Shown here piece by piece: positions 1 through 8,282 of a stretch of 64,000 bases of DNA; the first letter of the stretch is position 1, and each line of letters begins with the position of its first letter. The translations under genes and the position numbers were made by a program. Source of the stretch: Shewanella electrodiphila (GTDB taxonomy: Bacteria > Pseudomonadota > Gammaproteobacteria > Enterobacterales > Shewanellaceae); NCBI RefSeq assembly GCF_023283985.1, contig NZ_JAKIKU010000017.1:1-64000 (forward strand), written 5' to 3'. The notes beneath the pieces are model-generated. The model did no database searches, was not told the origin of the DNA, and saw nothing but the letters and a program-made list of their open reading frames with translations.

Positions 1-10
1 GTTAAAGAGC
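1..10 (-). promoter_or_regulatory. rRNA leader boxA antitermination element
   Basis: Read on the minus strand the first bases of the window are GCTCTTTAAC, which matches the boxA core of E. coli rRNA leaders (TGCTCTTTAACAA). It lies just downstream of two strong promoters pointing the same way. Together they indicate that a 16S rRNA gene begins a short distance left of the window. The element would load Nus factors onto RNA polymerase. Confidence 0.72.
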
Positions 11-36
11 GTTGACCGTGTTGGTCAGGGATGCGT

Positions 37-64
37 ATTCTACGCTTTCCCTCGTTGGCGTCAA
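37..64 (-). promoter_or_regulatory. rRNA operon promoter P2
   Basis: On the minus strand a TTGACG -35 hexamer (59-64) is separated by 16 bases from a TAGAAT -10 hexamer (37-42). It lies between the upstream promoter P1 and the boxA element, in the position expected for the second of two tandem rRNA promoters. Confidence 0.65.
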
Positions 65-172
65 GTGTTTTTTCAAACTTCTTTTTGCCGTTAATTTGAA
101 GCGGTTAAAACCATCTCAAATCAACCTGACTCAGTGTTTCGCTATTGCGCTCTGCCGTGTCAGTGGATGCGC

Positions 173-200
173 ATTATAGGCAAATCAGATTTTCGCGCAA
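173..200 (-). promoter_or_regulatory. rRNA operon promoter P1
   Basis: On the minus strand TTGCGC (195-200) is followed after 16 bases by a perfect TATAAT (173-178) and a GC-rich GCGC discriminator, the hallmark of growth-rate-controlled rRNA promoters. The bases upstream, about 205-225, are A/T-rich and could serve as an UP element. The spacer of 16 and the GCGC discriminator both match E. coli rrn P1 promoters. Confidence 0.7.
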
Positions 201-262
201 GGGCTTTTTAAAAGAAAATGACAGAAATATGAATGACAGATGAACTTTTAAACGAAACGCAT

Positions 263-286
263 AAAAAAGGGACTAAATTGTCCCTT
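263..286 (-). terminator. Terminator after ccoG
   Basis: Inverted repeat AAGGGAC / GTCCCTT (267-273 and 280-286) with a six-base loop. On the minus strand it is followed by a run of T (complement of 263-268). It sits about 20 bases beyond the ccoG stop codon and separates ccoG from the rRNA promoters. Confidence 0.65.
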
Positions 287-305
287 AATCCAGCTATAGC
301 AGCAT

Positions 306-1733
306 TTATTCACCAAAGAATCTTGATTCTTGTTTAATAGTCACTGCTTTACCTTCAATGTTGGCGTCAACGACTAAGTTAATTTTTGTCACTGTTCGTT
401 CCAATTGGCCAGGATCTACTGCAATACTAATAGGTAGTGTTAATACTTCACCCGCTTTGATTGCAACTTGTTTTGGTCCATTCCACTCATATCCTTCTAA
501 ACCGTCCATTGAGAGTTGATACTCTTGAGCTTGTTCGGTCTTGTTGAGCAGTTTCAAAGTATAGGTATTTTCAACTAAACCATCATTAGTGATACGGTAA
601 AGGGCGTTTCGATCACGAATCACATCCATACGCAAAGGTGCGATTGTGGCACTGGCATAAACGAACACTAGTATCATCACTGTTAATGCTACGCCGTAAC
701 CAATCAGTTTGGGTCTTACGATCGTCTCTTTTACATCTTCCAGTTTATTTTCGGTTGTATAACTAATTAAGCCTTTGTCATAGCCCATGCGCTCCATTGT
801 AGTGTCACAAGCATCAATACAGGCTCCGCAGTTAATACACTCGTATTGAAGTCCATTGCGAATATCGATACCAGTCGGGCAAACCTGCACGCACAAGTCA
901 CAATCAATGCAGTCACCCAAGCCCATTTCTTTATGGTCAGCTTTACGAGATCTCGGCCCTCTGGTTTCACCACGTTTACTATCGTAACCCACTATATAAG
1001 TGTTCTTATCAAACATCGCCGCTTGGAATCGTGCATATGGGCACATGTGGATACACATAATTTCGCGCATCCAACCTGCGTTACCGTAAGTAGCAAAGGT
1101 AAAAAACACCACCCAGAAATAAATGCTTAGATCAGCATTTAAGGTAAATACATCTATATACACCTCGCGACTTGGTACGAAATACGACACAAAGGTCATT
1201 GCAGTTAATAATGAGATAAGTATCCAGGAGGTGTGTTTGGCGGTTTTTCGCCATAGCTTATTAAAGCTCCATGGCATTTGGTCTAATTTAATTCGCTTAT
1301 TACGTGCGCCTTCAAATTTTTCTTCAAACCAAATAAAGATAAAGGTCCACACGGTTTGCGGACACGTGTAGCCACACCATACTCTCCCAAGATAAGTCGT
1401 CACAAAAAACAAGCCAAATGCGGCAATCGTAAAGAGTGCTGCGAGTAAGGTTAAATCCTGTGGCCAAATAGTCAGTCCAAAAATATGAAACTTCTGTTCT
1501 GCTAGGTTAAACCAAACCGCTTGGCGATCTCCCCAAGGCAGCCAAGGTAATATTAAAAAGAATGACATGGTTGCCCAGCCAATACGCCTTCTAACAGTCG
1601 TCCATAAACCTGTCACTGCGCGAACATAAATACTATTACTCGGATTAAATCTATCTGCCTTACTGGCATCGGGTTGGTGGATCTTAATCCGTTTTTGTTT
1701 GGCGTAATCTTTAGGTGTAGATTCTTGTGTCAT
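306..1733 (-). CDS. ccoG: Cytochrome c oxidase accessory protein CcoG (FixG/RdxA family)
   Basis: Membrane ferredoxin-like protein of 475 residues, needed for copper handling during assembly of cbb3-type cytochrome oxidase (family knowledge). Visible features: membrane segments near residues 55-68, 95-115, 168-186, 205-216 and 340-365; the WCGYTCP motif (Cys120, Cys124); a further cysteine pair (227, 231); and two [4Fe-4S] motifs of CX2CX2CX3C form at Cys275-285 and Cys299-309. The C-terminal third is an Ig-like periplasmic domain. The ATG start gives the full family length. The ccoNOQP structural genes are not next to it here; the gene stands alone between an rRNA operon and menB. Confidence 0.93.
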   Translation of the reverse strand: MTQESTPKDYAKQKRIKIHQPDASKADRFNPSNSIYVRAVTGLWTTVRRRIGWATMSFFLILPWLPWGDRQAVWFNLAEQKFHIFGLTIWPQDLTLLAALFTIAAFGLFFVTTYLGRVWCGYTCPQTVWTFIFIWFEEKFEGARNKRIKLDQMPWSFNKLWRKTAKHTSWILISLLTAMTFVSYFVPSREVYIDVFTLNADLSIYFWVVFFTFATYGNAGWMREIMCIHMCPYARFQAAMFDKNTYIVGYDSKRGETRGPRSRKADHKEMGLGDCIDCDLCVQVCPTGIDIRNGLQYECINCGACIDACDTTMERMGYDKGLISYTTENKLEDVKETIVRPKLIGYGVALTVMILVFVYASATIAPLRMDVIRDRNALYRITNDGLVENTYTLKLLNKTEQAQEYQLSMDGLEGYEWNGPKQVAIKAGEVLTLPISIAVDPGQLERTVTKINLVVDANIEGKAVTIKQESRFFGE

Positions 1734-1827
1734 CTTAATGCCTTACTACTTATAAAAGGGGCAAAGAAAGTGGCAGTTACCAAATATAAGTTATCGTTTT
1801 TAGTCAAAAAAACCTATTAACTGCTAC

Positions 1828-1866
1828 ACACTCGTATATAGAGTGTTAATTGAGTATATTATACTC
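1828..1866. promoter_or_regulatory. Two adjacent inverted repeats in the ccoG upstream region
   Basis: ACACTC-N7-GAGTGT (1828-1846) is followed five bases later by GAGTAT-ATT-ATACTC (1852-1866). They lie between the divergent ccoG and the small plus-strand gene. Both repeats share a CTC/GAG core, so they could be paired operator sites, but I recognise no regulator consensus. The bases are A/T-rich and one repeat may simply overlap promoter elements. Confidence 0.35.
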
Positions 1867-1901
1867 GTATTATTCATGGTTATTCACTTTAATTGGACTA
1901 A

Positions 1902-2252
1902 ATGATGAGAGGCTGGATCCTTATTGCACTGATTGGCGGTGTTATTTACTACTTTGCGACCGAAACAAATAAATTAGATGAACCTATTGCTGAAATTCAG
2001 TCTGTCATAAACAGCGCTGATGACAAGGTGACATCAATGACAGGCACAAAGATCATAAGAAAGAGTGAGAAGGTTATTGCAATTCCTTCAGGTGTAATAG
2101 AAAGACTTTCAGACAAAGAGGCCTCTGAATTCAAAGCTATCTTTACTGATAATAGTACTGTGGCAGTATTTAAAGAGGACTACTGCGGCTTTGGTGCTAG
2201 ACACCCAGTTATTGGCAAAGAAAACCTGCAATTAATCTGTGACAAGATATAA
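1902..2252 (+). CDS. Small membrane-anchored protein of unknown function
   Basis: Not recognised. The 116-residue product starts with a hydrophobic segment (about residues 4-18) that can act as a signal anchor, followed by a mainly polar domain with one pair of cysteines near residues 95 and 113. The second half contains a GVIERLSDKEASEFKAIF stretch that looks like a small folded alpha/beta domain. There are two consecutive ATG codons and no strong ribosome binding site, so the start could be three bases later. Codon use looks similar to neighbours. It sits between the divergent ccoG and menB, and nothing suggests an operon with menB. Confidence 0.6.
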   Translation: MMRGWILIALIGGVIYYFATETNKLDEPIAEIQSVINSADDKVTSMTGTKIIRKSEKVIAIPSGVIERLSDKEASEFKAIFTDNSTVAVFKEDYCGFGARHPVIGKENLQLICDKI

Positions 2253-2336
2253 ATTTAACTTTCCTGACATCTGTCAATTGACCTGAGATTTAATTCAGCC
2301 TAGCCTTTGGATATTCGATTGAAAAAGGCTAGTAAA

Positions 2337-3239
2337 ATGACTCAACAGGTTTCCGATATTTTCGACCCATCACTTTGGAACACGGTAAGCGACTTCGACT
2401 TTGAAGACATCACTTACCATCGCGCAAAAGACCAAGGCACTGTAAGGATTGCGATTAATCGTCCAGATTGTCTTAATTCTTTTCGTCCTAAAACTGTAGA
2501 CGAGCTCTACACCGCACTAGATCATGCTCGCCAATGGTCTGATGTTGGTTGTGTGTTAATTACTGGAAACGGCCCTTCGGCTAAGGGACAGCATTCTTTC
2601 TGTGCTGGCGGCGATCAGCGCATTCGTGGCAAAGATGGCTATAAATATGAAGGTGCAGAAGAAGGTAAACCTGATGTCGCACGTATGGGTCGTCTACATA
2701 TATTAGAAGTACAGCGACTCATCCGCTTTATGCCTAAAGTGGTTATTGCTGTTGTTCCTGGTTGGGCTGTTGGCGGTGGCCACAGTTTACACGTGGTGTG
2801 TGATTTAACCTTGGCCTCAAAAGAGCATGCGGTATTCAAACAGACTGATCCGGATGTAGGCAGTTTTGACTCAGGTTACGGCAGTGCTTACTTAGCTAAA
2901 ATGATTGGCCAAAAACGCGCTCGTGAAATTTTCTTCCTTGGTTTTAATTATACTGCAGATGAAGCATTTGATATGGGCATGGTAAACCGTTCTATCCCAC
3001 ATGCCGAACTAGAAACTGAAGCATTATCTTGGGCAAAAGAAATCAATAGTAAGTCTCCTACTGCAATGCGCATGCTTAAATATGGCTTTAACTTGCCAGA
3101 TGACGGCTTAGTGGGTCAGCAACTATTTGCAGGTGAAGCAACTCGTCTTGCTTATGGTACTGAAGAAGCTCAAGAAGGCCGTGATGCATTCCTTGAAAAA
3201 CGCGATCAGGATTTTTCTAAATTCCCTTGGCATTATTAA
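2337..3239 (+). CDS. menB: 1,4-dihydroxy-2-naphthoyl-CoA synthase
   Basis: Cytosolic crotonase-fold enzyme of menaquinone synthesis that closes the second ring of o-succinylbenzoyl-CoA. The protein of 300 residues carries the family's CAGGDQ oxyanion-hole motif near residue 95, the VAVVPGWAVGGGHSL segment and the SFDSGYGSAYLAKMIG active-site segment. I start at the ATG beginning MTQQVSDIF because AAAAAGG lies about eight bases upstream; a start 30 bases earlier has no such site. No other men gene lies in the window. Menaquinone feeds the anaerobic cytochrome systems of Shewanella, which fits the flavocytochrome c at 37-39 kb. Confidence 0.93.
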   Translation: MTQQVSDIFDPSLWNTVSDFDFEDITYHRAKDQGTVRIAINRPDCLNSFRPKTVDELYTALDHARQWSDVGCVLITGNGPSAKGQHSFCAGGDQRIRGKDGYKYEGAEEGKPDVARMGRLHILEVQRLIRFMPKVVIAVVPGWAVGGGHSLHVVCDLTLASKEHAVFKQTDPDVGSFDSGYGSAYLAKMIGQKRAREIFFLGFNYTADEAFDMGMVNRSIPHAELETEALSWAKEINSKSPTAMRMLKYGFNLPDDGLVGQQLFAGEATRLAYGTEEAQEGRDAFLEKRDQDFSKFPWHY

Positions 3240-3270
3240 CGCCACTCGCTCACTAATCTAGCTTCAAAGA

Positions 3271-3300
3271 TAAACCCTCTGCAATTATTGAGAGGGTTTA
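3271..3300 (+). terminator. Hairpin after menB
   Basis: Perfect ten-base inverted repeat TAAACCCTCT / AGAGGGTTTA with a ten-base loop, 30 bases beyond the menB stop. The T-tract is weak (TCTAACTT follows), so termination may be inefficient. Confidence 0.55.
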
Positions 3301-3447
3301 TCTAACTTCCCAATGTTTCTTCTGAGCACAAACATGAATAAAACCCACCAAACCTCTGATTTTATTTGTTTTTAGTATAAAAAAATGCACCTACAAAACC
3401 TTAATCGAATAAACCTTTCGTCTTAATTGGTAAAAAACACTTTAAAT

Positions 3448-3466
3448 GATAATAAGAACTGTTATC
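3448..3466. promoter_or_regulatory. Candidate Fur box
   Basis: GATAATAAGAACTGTTATC matches 14 of 19 positions of the classical Fur box GATAATGATAATCATTATC and lies inside a perfect AATGATAA / TTATCATT inverted repeat (3445-3452 and 3462-3469). It is 40-60 bases upstream of the DUF2061 start codon, where a repressor would block transcription. The central hexamer is a poor match, so this remains a prediction. Confidence 0.42.
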
Positions 3467-3507
3467 ATTTGAATCAAATCAACACCAATACTGAAAAGGC
3501 TTTAATC

Positions 3508-3720
3508 ATGAAAAAAACTATCTCTTTCGCAATTTTACATTTCAGCGTCGCTTTTACGATTACCTACCTACTAACAGGCAGTATTGTCATTGGTGGGGCG
3601 GTCGCTTTAATTGAACCTGCAGTGAATACAGTGGTGTTTTATTTCCATGACAAAGCCTGGAATCGCATTGAAGCAAATGAAACAGCTAATAATGACTTAG
3701 CCAGTATTGCTGTTTCATAA
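3508..3720 (+). CDS. DUF2061 family small membrane protein
   Basis: A 70-residue protein with two hydrophobic segments (about residues 4-20 and 24-42) and the conserved ending FYFHDKAWNRIE typical of the DUF2061 family, whose function is not established. I start at the ATG reading MKKTISFAIL because GAAAAGG precedes it by about nine bases; an upstream ATG in frame would add 27 polar residues that lack family similarity and overlap the candidate Fur site. It is transcribed alone, convergent with the antiporter gene. If the Fur-like box is functional the protein may be made under iron limitation. Confidence 0.75.
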   Translation: MKKTISFAILHFSVAFTITYLLTGSIVIGGAVALIEPAVNTVVFYFHDKAWNRIEANETANNDLASIAVS

Positions 3721-3752
3721 TCTTTGTTCTGATTGAAAGCGTTATAGCGAAG

Positions 3753-4952
3753 CTATTTTGGCGGAGTTTCTTTCTCTAAACCCAATTTTTTAGCTAACGG
3801 TGCGATTGCGCCACCTTGAATAAAGATAGAGAACAATACAAAAAAGAACACCATATGCACGATATCAATCGCGCCAGGTACGCCTGCTGCTGCAGGTATA
3901 AGTGCAAACACAATTGGCGTTGCGCCTTTTAAACCGATCATGGATATAAATAGTCGTTTTTTCCAGGTTGCTTTTACAAAAGGTAAATAGCACAGTTGCA
4001 CGGCTAATGGCCTTGCGACAAAAATTAATAATAAACCAGGGATAATAGACGCCCAAAATACGGTCATTAATGTTTGTGGGAAAATCTGTAGTCCCAATAC
4101 AATAAACATCAATGCCTGTGCTAACCACGATAGGCTGTTAAAGAAGTGCAAATTAACCTGCTGACCACGTTTAATCCCATTACCAATCACCACGCCAGCA
4201 ATGTAAGAAGCCAATAGAATATTGCCTCCCATTAATTCCGCACCATAAGTCGCAATAATAAAACTCGCCAAGACAAACACAGGAATGAGCCCGTATTCAG
4301 ATAAGCTTATTTTACTCAATAAGGTCACTGCAATTTTACCAATCAAAAAACCTACAACTACCGCGACCAATATCTGAGTGACTAAATCTAAGCTTAACGA
4401 CGACAGTGTCACTGATTGCGTCGATGAAAGCGCCATTTCTGTCAGCACAATCACCATTAGCATAGCTACAGGGTCATTGGTTGCTGATTCAAATTCCAAA
4501 ACCGTATCGGTTTCTTCTTTTAACTTGAGCTTTTTAGATTCCAAAATTGAAAACACAGCTGCTGCATCGGTTGATGACACGACTGCCGCGAACAATAAAC
4601 AGGTAATAAAATTAAAATCGAGTAATAAGTAAAGTATTGCAGCAAATATAATCGTAGTAAAAACAACCCCAAACGAGGCTAATACTCCGCCCTCTTTATA
4701 TGCCACCTTAATTTTTGCTGTTGAGGTGTTTAAGCCCCCCACAAAAACAATCACATTTAAAGCAAGCCCACCTATCCAAGCCGTTTTGTCTAAATTGTCA
4801 TATACAAAGTTAAACTCACCATTACCCAGTGATAAGCCAACGCCCATGAAGATAAATAGCGACGGAATACCAAGCGTACGAGATGGGTGATGTAATAGAA
4901 TGCCAATAACAATCAGAATAGACATTCCAATCATGATCATCTCGGTTGTCAT
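3753..4952 (-). CDS. Cation:proton antiporter, CPA1/NhaP-like, short form
   Basis: Polytopic inner-membrane antiporter of 399 residues with about 12 hydrophobic segments. The ion-binding region is visible as SSTDAAAVFSIL (about residues 125-136) followed by the ESATNDPVAM segment (about 155-164), the paired acidic motifs of the CPA1 family. The sequence resembles the membrane part of NhaP2/CvrA-type K+/H+ antiporters, but it ends at LGLEKETPPK and lacks the cytoplasmic TrkA-C and CorC/HlyC-type domains of those about 575-residue proteins. Na+ versus K+ cannot be told from sequence. It is monocistronic, convergent with the DUF2061 gene and divergent from the pst operon. Confidence 0.85.
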   Translation of the reverse strand: MTTEMIMIGMSILIVIGILLHHPSRTLGIPSLFIFMGVGLSLGNGEFNFVYDNLDKTAWIGGLALNVIVFVGGLNTSTAKIKVAYKEGGVLASFGVVFTTIIFAAILYLLLDFNFITCLLFAAVVSSTDAAAVFSILESKKLKLKEETDTVLEFESATNDPVAMLMVIVLTEMALSSTQSVTLSSLSLDLVTQILVAVVVGFLIGKIAVTLLSKISLSEYGLIPVFVLASFIIATYGAELMGGNILLASYIAGVVIGNGIKRGQQVNLHFFNSLSWLAQALMFIVLGLQIFPQTLMTVFWASIIPGLLLIFVARPLAVQLCYLPFVKATWKKRLFISMIGLKGATPIVFALIPAAAGVPGAIDIVHMVFFFVLFSIFIQGGAIAPLAKKLGLEKETPPK

Positions 4953-5372
4953 AAAGCCACCTTTAGGAATTGAATAAGCGTATTTTGATAGATTAGCTTT
5001 TTGGAATAAAAGCCAAAGTTATAAGGGTAGAGAGTTTTATAACTTAACGGACTGTAAAGCACGACTGTAATAAAACTTTAATAAAATAATTAACCAATAT
5101 TAGTTTGCGCACAATATAGCACTTTTCTTACAGCTAAACTTAAAATAGCCTTAAACAACGATTAACACAAAACTATTCAGTCAGTTAAATTTCTACACCT
5201 AACGGACAAAAAAACAGCCAGGCTGCGCACTACAAAACTTTAGCCTCACTTAAGAAAACCTCATATCTTTTTGCTAAATTATAGTTAACAAACCACAAGT
5301 AGTAACATCGCAACAACATATATAAAACATAAGCTTAGATGCATCATATAAAAAATAAAGCACCCCATTTCA

Positions 5373-5406
5373 CTGTAACTTTACTGTCATATTGATCTGT
5401 CTTAAT
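5373..5406 (+). promoter_or_regulatory. Pho box and -10 of the pst promoter
   Basis: CTGTAAC-TTTA-CTGTCAT (5373-5390) is a 7-4-7 Pho box: two direct heptamers 11 bases apart, the first with two changes from CTGTCAT and the second perfect. Ten bases downstream lies CTTAAT (5401-5406), a plausible -10, which is the spacing at PhoB-activated promoters. The site precedes pstS by about 105 bases. The rest of the A/T-rich gap from the antiporter start (about 4953-5372) shows no other element I can name. Confidence 0.8.
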
Positions 5407-5496
5407 GCACTCGCTTCAAATTACAGCGTTGAAAGAAGCACCCTAACTTCAGATATCCAAGACGGATATTGAAACAAATAATAAGTGGAATTTGTG

Positions 5497-6306
5497 ATGA
5501 AAAAAGTGATTGGTTTATTAACTGCTGTTGGCTTAATGACGGCACCTCTTGTTCAAGCTGGTACAGTAACAGTATCTGGCTCAACATCTGTTGCACACGT
5601 TATGGAAGTGCTAGCAGAGAACTATCAAAACACTGCTAAAAAGAACGTTGAAGTACAAAGCACTGGCTCTTCTGCTGGTATTCGTGCAGCGAAAGACGGC
5701 ACCAGCATGATTGGTATGTCTTCTCGTAACGTTAAAGAGAATGAGTTAAACGATACAACAAAAGAAATCGTTATTGCTCGTGATGGTATTGCTGCAGCAG
5801 TAAACAAAGCAAACCCTGTTCAGAACTTAACTCAAGAACAAATTTCAAAAATCTATCGCGGCGAAATCAAAAACTGGAGTGAAGTTGGCGGTGAGTCTCG
5901 CCCAATCGTTGTCGTTACTCGCGAAAACGGTTCAGGTACTCGTGGCGCATTTGAAGAAATCATGAAGCTACAACGTACGGTTAATGGCCACAAAGTAACG
6001 GCTATTACACCAACTGCTCAGGTAGGTAACGGTAACGGTATGATCAAGACCATCGTTGCTAACAACCCATTTGCAATCGGCTATATATCATTGGGCAGTG
6101 TTGATGACTCACTACGCGCCTTAAATGTTGACGGTGTTGAAGCAAGTGATTCAAACATCGCAGCTGGCGACTATCAAATTGCTCGCCCTTTCATCGTATT
6201 AGTGAATAACAAACCACACCCGAACGCAGAAGGCTTTATCGACTTCATCATGTCTGAAGATGGTCAAAGCATTGTTGCTGAAGAAGGCTACATCCGCGTT
6301 CAGTAA
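5497..6306 (+). CDS. pstS: Phosphate ABC transporter periplasmic binding protein
   Basis: Captures inorganic phosphate in the periplasm and delivers it to PstCA. The 269-residue protein has a clear signal peptide (MKKVIGLLTAVGLMTAPLVQA) and the family's phosphate-binding loops: VSGSTSVAHV near the mature N-terminus, TGSSAGI, and ENGSGTRGAF (about residues 145-155). It belongs to the shorter PstS class of about 270 residues. The start at ATG-AAAAAAGTG is preferred over an ATG four codons earlier because AAGTGGAA then lies at a workable distance and the signal peptide begins properly. First gene of pstSCAB, behind a Pho box and followed by an attenuator hairpin. Confidence 0.94.
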   Translation: MKKVIGLLTAVGLMTAPLVQAGTVTVSGSTSVAHVMEVLAENYQNTAKKNVEVQSTGSSAGIRAAKDGTSMIGMSSRNVKENELNDTTKEIVIARDGIAAAVNKANPVQNLTQEQISKIYRGEIKNWSEVGGESRPIVVVTRENGSGTRGAFEEIMKLQRTVNGHKVTAITPTAQVGNGNGMIKTIVANNPFAIGYISLGSVDDSLRALNVDGVEASDSNIAAGDYQIARPFIVLVNNKPHPNAEGFIDFIMSEDGQSIVAEEGYIRVQ

Positions 6307-6325
6307 TAATTACAACTAAGTTTTT

Positions 6326-6349
6326 AAGAGGAGCTTGCGCTCCTCTTTT
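6326..6349 (+). terminator. Attenuator between pstS and pstC
   Basis: Nine-base perfect stem AAGAGGAGC / GCTCCTCTT with a four-base loop and a short T tract, 20 bases after the pstS stop. A partial terminator here would give more PstS than membrane components, as is common for binding-protein genes. Confidence 0.75.
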
Positions 6350-6405
6350 GTAGTTTCTACAAATATTTAAATGATTTAATCATCAGTACGACCCTGAGGC
6401 ATATG

Positions 6406-7311
6406 ATGAATACAGCAACTAAAGTCCAACCGACAGGACTACAACTTGCACCTAAGAACACCGTGGACATAAAAGAAATCTTCTTTCATGGTCTATTCCT
6501 ATGTTGCGCTATGGTTGGCGTTCTATCCGTTTCTACCATTGGATGGTTTGTATTTAATGAAGGTTTACCAGCATTCAAAGAAGCTGGAGTAACCGAGTTT
6601 GTAACAGGTAAAGAGTGGTTACCACCAGCGCTATACGGCATTTTCCCAATGATAGTCGCCTCGATAATTTCAACTGCAGGCGCAGTTATTATCGGTGTTC
6701 CTATTGCCATCCTTACTGCGGTATTCCTTGCTGAAATAGCACCTAAATGGCTAGCAGACTTAGTAAGACCAGCCGTAGAGTTACTGGCAGGTATTCCATC
6801 TGTTGTTTACGGTTTTTTCGGGTTGGTGATTATTGTTCCAGCTATCGAAACCCTATTTAATATTCCTGCAGGTAACACAGTTTTAGCGGGGATCATTGTG
6901 TTGGCGATTATGATATTGCCAACTGTAATTACTATTTCAGAAACCTCAATTAGAGCATTGCCTTCGGTCTACAAAGAAGGCGCATTAGCACTTGGGGCAT
7001 CACATGTTTACAGCATTTTTAAAGTACTCATCCCTGCGGCTAAAAGTGGCATCTTAACTGGTGTAGCTTTAGGCGTTGCGCGCGCTATTGGCGAAACGAT
7101 GGCAATTATCATGGTTATGGGGAATGCACCAGCAATGCCAGGCTCATTGCTTGAACCAGCAAGAACATTAACTGCAAATATCGCGATGGAAATGTCCTAT
7201 GCAACAGGCATCCACTCAAGTGCCTTATATGCTACCGGTATCGTGCTATTAGCATTTATCGTATTGCTTAACGGTTCACTGTTATATCTAAACCGCAAGA
7301 GAGCTTACTAA
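6406..7311 (+). CDS. pstC: Phosphate ABC transporter permease PstC
   Basis: One of the two inner-membrane permease subunits of the high-affinity phosphate importer; 301 residues with six hydrophobic spans and an N-terminal cytoplasmic tail. The coupling motif EGALALGASHVYSIFKVLIPAAKSG (shown as EGALALGAS near residue 196) contacts the ATPase. Two adjacent ATG codons exist; I prefer the second because TGAGG lies six bases upstream of it, against three for the first. It is separated from pstS by the attenuator and from pstA by two bases, so the two permeases are translationally close. Confidence 0.93.
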   Translation: MNTATKVQPTGLQLAPKNTVDIKEIFFHGLFLCCAMVGVLSVSTIGWFVFNEGLPAFKEAGVTEFVTGKEWLPPALYGIFPMIVASIISTAGAVIIGVPIAILTAVFLAEIAPKWLADLVRPAVELLAGIPSVVYGFFGLVIIVPAIETLFNIPAGNTVLAGIIVLAIMILPTVITISETSIRALPSVYKEGALALGASHVYSIFKVLIPAAKSGILTGVALGVARAIGETMAIIMVMGNAPAMPGSLLEPARTLTANIAMEMSYATGIHSSALYATGIVLLAFIVLLNGSLLYLNRKRAY

Positions 7312-7313
7312 TC

Positions 7314-8213
7314 ATGTCTAAGTTTACTCAATCAAACTCGACTATTTCGACACTGAAAGACTCGAAATCATTACTATCGAGAGAAAACCAAGATAAATTG
7401 CTGCATGGCGCTATTTGGGCAGCAGCAGGCATCACCATCTTATTTTTACTATGGGTGGTATGGCACATCTTATCTAATGGTTTAAGCCATGTAAGCTGGG
7501 AATTTATCACTGGTTCTTATACCCGAATCGGTGAAGCATCAGGCATTTGGGCAATGATTGTTTCAACCGTTTATATGGTGCTACTTTCATTAGCTTTTGC
7601 TGCGCCTATAGGCATTATGACGGCAATATACTTAACTGAATACGCGGCTCCCGGCAGTAAGTTCGTGCAAGTTATCCGTTTTTGTACTGAATCATTAGCG
7701 GGTATTCCTTCTATTGTTTACGGTTTATTCGGTATGACATTTTTTGTGACTACCTTAGGACTTGGTTTCTCTATCCTTTCAGGTGCACTAACACTCGCAA
7801 TGCTCATTTTACCCGTGATTATCCGAACCACTGAAGAAGCATTAATGGCTGTACCTATGAGTTACCGTGAAGGCGGTTATGCGCTAGGAAGCAGTAAAAT
7901 CTACACCATTTGGCGCCTCATTTTACCGAGCGCTTTACCAGGTATTGTCACGTCAGTCATTTTAAGTACTGGCCGCGTTATTGGAGAGTCTGCACCGGTA
8001 TTTTTAACCGCCGGTATGGTGACTCAAATTCCTGAATCAGTATTAGATTCAGGCCGAACATTGACCGTTCATTTATATAAGTTAACCCAAGAGTTATTTA
8101 CTCAACATGAGTGGGATCAAGCCTACGCAACTGCAACCATATTGATTGTATTAGTGCTGGTATTGAATTTAACAACCAAAGTGATTGCGACCCGATTAAA
8201 TAAACAATCTTAA
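7314..8213 (+). CDS. pstA: Phosphate ABC transporter permease PstA
   Basis: Second permease subunit, 299 residues. After a polar N-terminal tail of about 35 residues there are six hydrophobic spans. The permease coupling loop reads YREGGYALGSSKIYTIWR (about residues 184-201). The SLAGIPSIVYGLFG segment near residue 127 parallels LLAGIPSVVYGFFG in PstC, showing the two subunits' common descent. The start codon comes two bases after the pstC stop. The N-terminal tail is rich in Ser and Thr and is not conserved in E. coli PstA. Confidence 0.94.
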   Translation: MSKFTQSNSTISTLKDSKSLLSRENQDKLLHGAIWAAAGITILFLLWVVWHILSNGLSHVSWEFITGSYTRIGEASGIWAMIVSTVYMVLLSLAFAAPIGIMTAIYLTEYAAPGSKFVQVIRFCTESLAGIPSIVYGLFGMTFFVTTLGLGFSILSGALTLAMLILPVIIRTTEEALMAVPMSYREGGYALGSSKIYTIWRLILPSALPGIVTSVILSTGRVIGESAPVFLTAGMVTQIPESVLDSGRTLTVHLYKLTQELFTQHEWDQAYATATILIVLVLVLNLTTKVIATRLNKQS

Positions 8214-8282
8214 TCAATACGCAAATAGTCATAAACAAATAGCAATAACACGTAAAAAGTCGTGTTAGATAAAGGCCTGAAA

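Noticed and set aside
2788..2800. CACGTG core in menB as possible parS
   Set aside because: Flanks do not match the 16-base palindrome.
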